Below are positions 14,156-14,920 of a stretch of DNA of 14,920 nt, piece by piece (position 1 is the first letter of the stretch; the number at the start of each line of letters is the position of its first letter). The position numbers and the translations under genes are program-made. Source of the stretch: Gammaproteobacteria bacterium (GTDB lineage: Bacteria; Pseudomonadota; Gammaproteobacteria; Pseudomonadales; UBA7434); NCBI GenBank assembly GCA_024280785.1, contig JAJRPK010000059.1, forward strand, positions 1 through 14,920, in the 5' to 3' direction. The notes under the pieces are model-generated. The model saw nothing but the letters and a program-made list of their open reading frames with translations, was not told the origin of the DNA and did no database searches.

Positions 14156-14920
14156 CTAGTCATTGGCTTCAATATATCCCATAAGAGTGTTATGAAAATG
14201 CAGAATACGGATTTCTTGCTCATTTAAATGTAATTGTTTAAAGGCAGTGGAATTCATGCCGGCTTGCACCCGTGGCAAATTATAGAGGTCTTCGTCCAGA
14301 ACTTCGCCACCCGGCAGGACATCGCCCATTTTGAAGTCGGGTGTTGCTTTGAAGAGCAAACGTTTTGGTCGCTCGATCTCTATGTTGGGAGTATTGCTGA
14401 GATTGATAAAATCAAAATACATTTTATTGGGGTCAGTAGGATGTGGTCGGTGAAAGAATACCCAAAGAAACATAGAGTGAGTGTTAAATGTTATGTTAGG
14501 AAAAATAGTGTAATGAAAATCGTCACACATTTGCGCTTCGTTTAAATCTGAAAAATTCGCTCCTAAACTTTCTCCCATTGCTTTTACTGCGTCGGCAAAT
14601 GCTGTGCGCGCTTCGGCAGGGCCGCCGCTAAAATTATCAACATCAACGCCAACGCGTTCGAGAAACATTTCTTTAATTTGATCGGTCACTGTCCCTGCAC
14701 CTTTATGACGTGGGCTGGCTTGGACTTCTGGAAAAATCATGCGAGTGTGCTTGTCGTAGCAATCGTAAGTGGTATTAACGTCGTCACTAAACGCCATAGT
14801 CCAAGTGTGTGTAGCGGCTATATGGTATGCCTCATTAAAGGCATCCACAGAGGTTTTCCAGTTGCAGTCAATTTCGAGGGTGCAATCAAAATCGACTTTC
14901 CAATTTTCAAAGTGATAGGG
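14156..14920 (-). CDS. Ring-hydroxylating oxygenase alpha subunit, catalytic domain (N-terminus cut by window edge)
   Basis: Open to the right edge, so the N-terminal Rieske [2Fe-2S] part lies outside; 254 residues are visible. The catalytic SRPBCC-type domain shows the mononuclear-iron ligand region NWKTSVDAFNEAYHIAATH, with His33 and His38 in visible numbering (H-X4-H spacing). A candidate acidic ligand, Asp211, lies in the DLYNLPRVQAGM block, which matches the D-x-x-x-x-x-RVQ-G pattern of this family. The domain begins with ENWKVDFDCTLEI, as in other alpha subunits. A GTG at 14848 is an internal codon, not the start. These enzymes insert O2 into aromatic, steroid or other hydrophobic substrates with electrons from a reductase; the substrate is unknown. 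It ends 219 bases before the second LLM gene, same strand. Confidence 0.88.
   Translation of the reverse strand, partial: PYHFENWKVDFDCTLEIDCNWKTSVDAFNEAYHIAATHTWTMAFSDDVNTTYDCYDKHTRMIFPEVQASPRHKGAGTVTDQIKEMFLERVGVDVDNFSGGPAEARTAFADAVKAMGESLGANFSDLNEAQMCDDFHYTIFPNITFNTHSMFLWVFFHRPHPTDPNKMYFDFINLSNTPNIEIERPKRLLFKATPDFKMGDVLPGGEVLDEDLYNLPRVQAGMNSTAFKQLHLNEQEIRILHFHNTLMGYIEAND

Noticed and set aside
14234..14545. 103-codon plus-strand frame opposite the oxygenase gene
   Set aside because: Lies wholly within a well-supported catalytic domain on the minus strand and shows no family features.
1..14920. Defence island, phage, insertion sequence, CRISPR array or tRNA
   Set aside because: No transposase, integrase, nuclease, direct-repeat array or cloverleaf was recognised; the genes are ordinary chromosomal families.

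Overview
The window looks like chromosomal DNA of a gammaproteobacterium. It carries an Rsd/AlgQ-type sigma-70 regulator, a proteobacterial-type GshA, AcpH, YihY, a Mip/FkpA-type FKBP lipoprotein and a TIGR02444-family protein, a set typical of Pseudomonadales/Cellvibrionales-like genomes. The two luciferase-like (LLM) oxidoreductases and a Rieske-type oxygenase suggest an aerobic, probably marine or oil/steroid-degrading lineage. That placement is an inference from gene content; no 16S or other marker is present. Intergenic DNA is AT-leaning and rich in short tandem duplications.

Layout. 1-733 (-): 5' part of an arsenite methyltransferase gene (arsM) running off the left edge. 959-3260 (+): TIGR02444-family protein, DUF4124 envelope protein and FKBP prolyl isomerase lipoprotein, closed by a strong intrinsic terminator. 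3434-5328 (-): a seven-bladed WD40 lipoprotein and rsd/algQ, separated by about 400 bases without a gene but with an orphan-looking plus-strand terminator. 5979-6401 (+): a secreted FliL-like protein with a good sigma-70 promoter. 6412-8724 (-): acpH and gshA. 9381-12270 (+): yihY, an LLM oxidoreductase and a DNA-deoxyinosine glycosylase. 12338-14920 (-): a phospholipid-type acyltransferase, a second LLM oxidoreductase with a visible promoter and operator-like palindrome, and the catalytic domain of a ring-hydroxylating oxygenase alpha subunit running off the right edge.

How it fits together. Most of the window is housekeeping or stress physiology: glutathione synthesis, ACP turnover, sigma-70 control, envelope folding and base-deamination repair. 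The right end looks catabolic, with LLM2 and the Rieske oxygenase next to each other on the same strand and a TetR-type operator candidate in front of LLM2. I found no coherent new multi-gene defence or mobile system, no transposase, no CRISPR array and no tRNA or rRNA. The most notable non-genic signals are a perfect 15-bp-arm inverted repeat inside acpH, the LLM2 promoter/operator, the terminator without an upstream gene at 4762-4798, and several independent tandem duplications in intergenic DNA.
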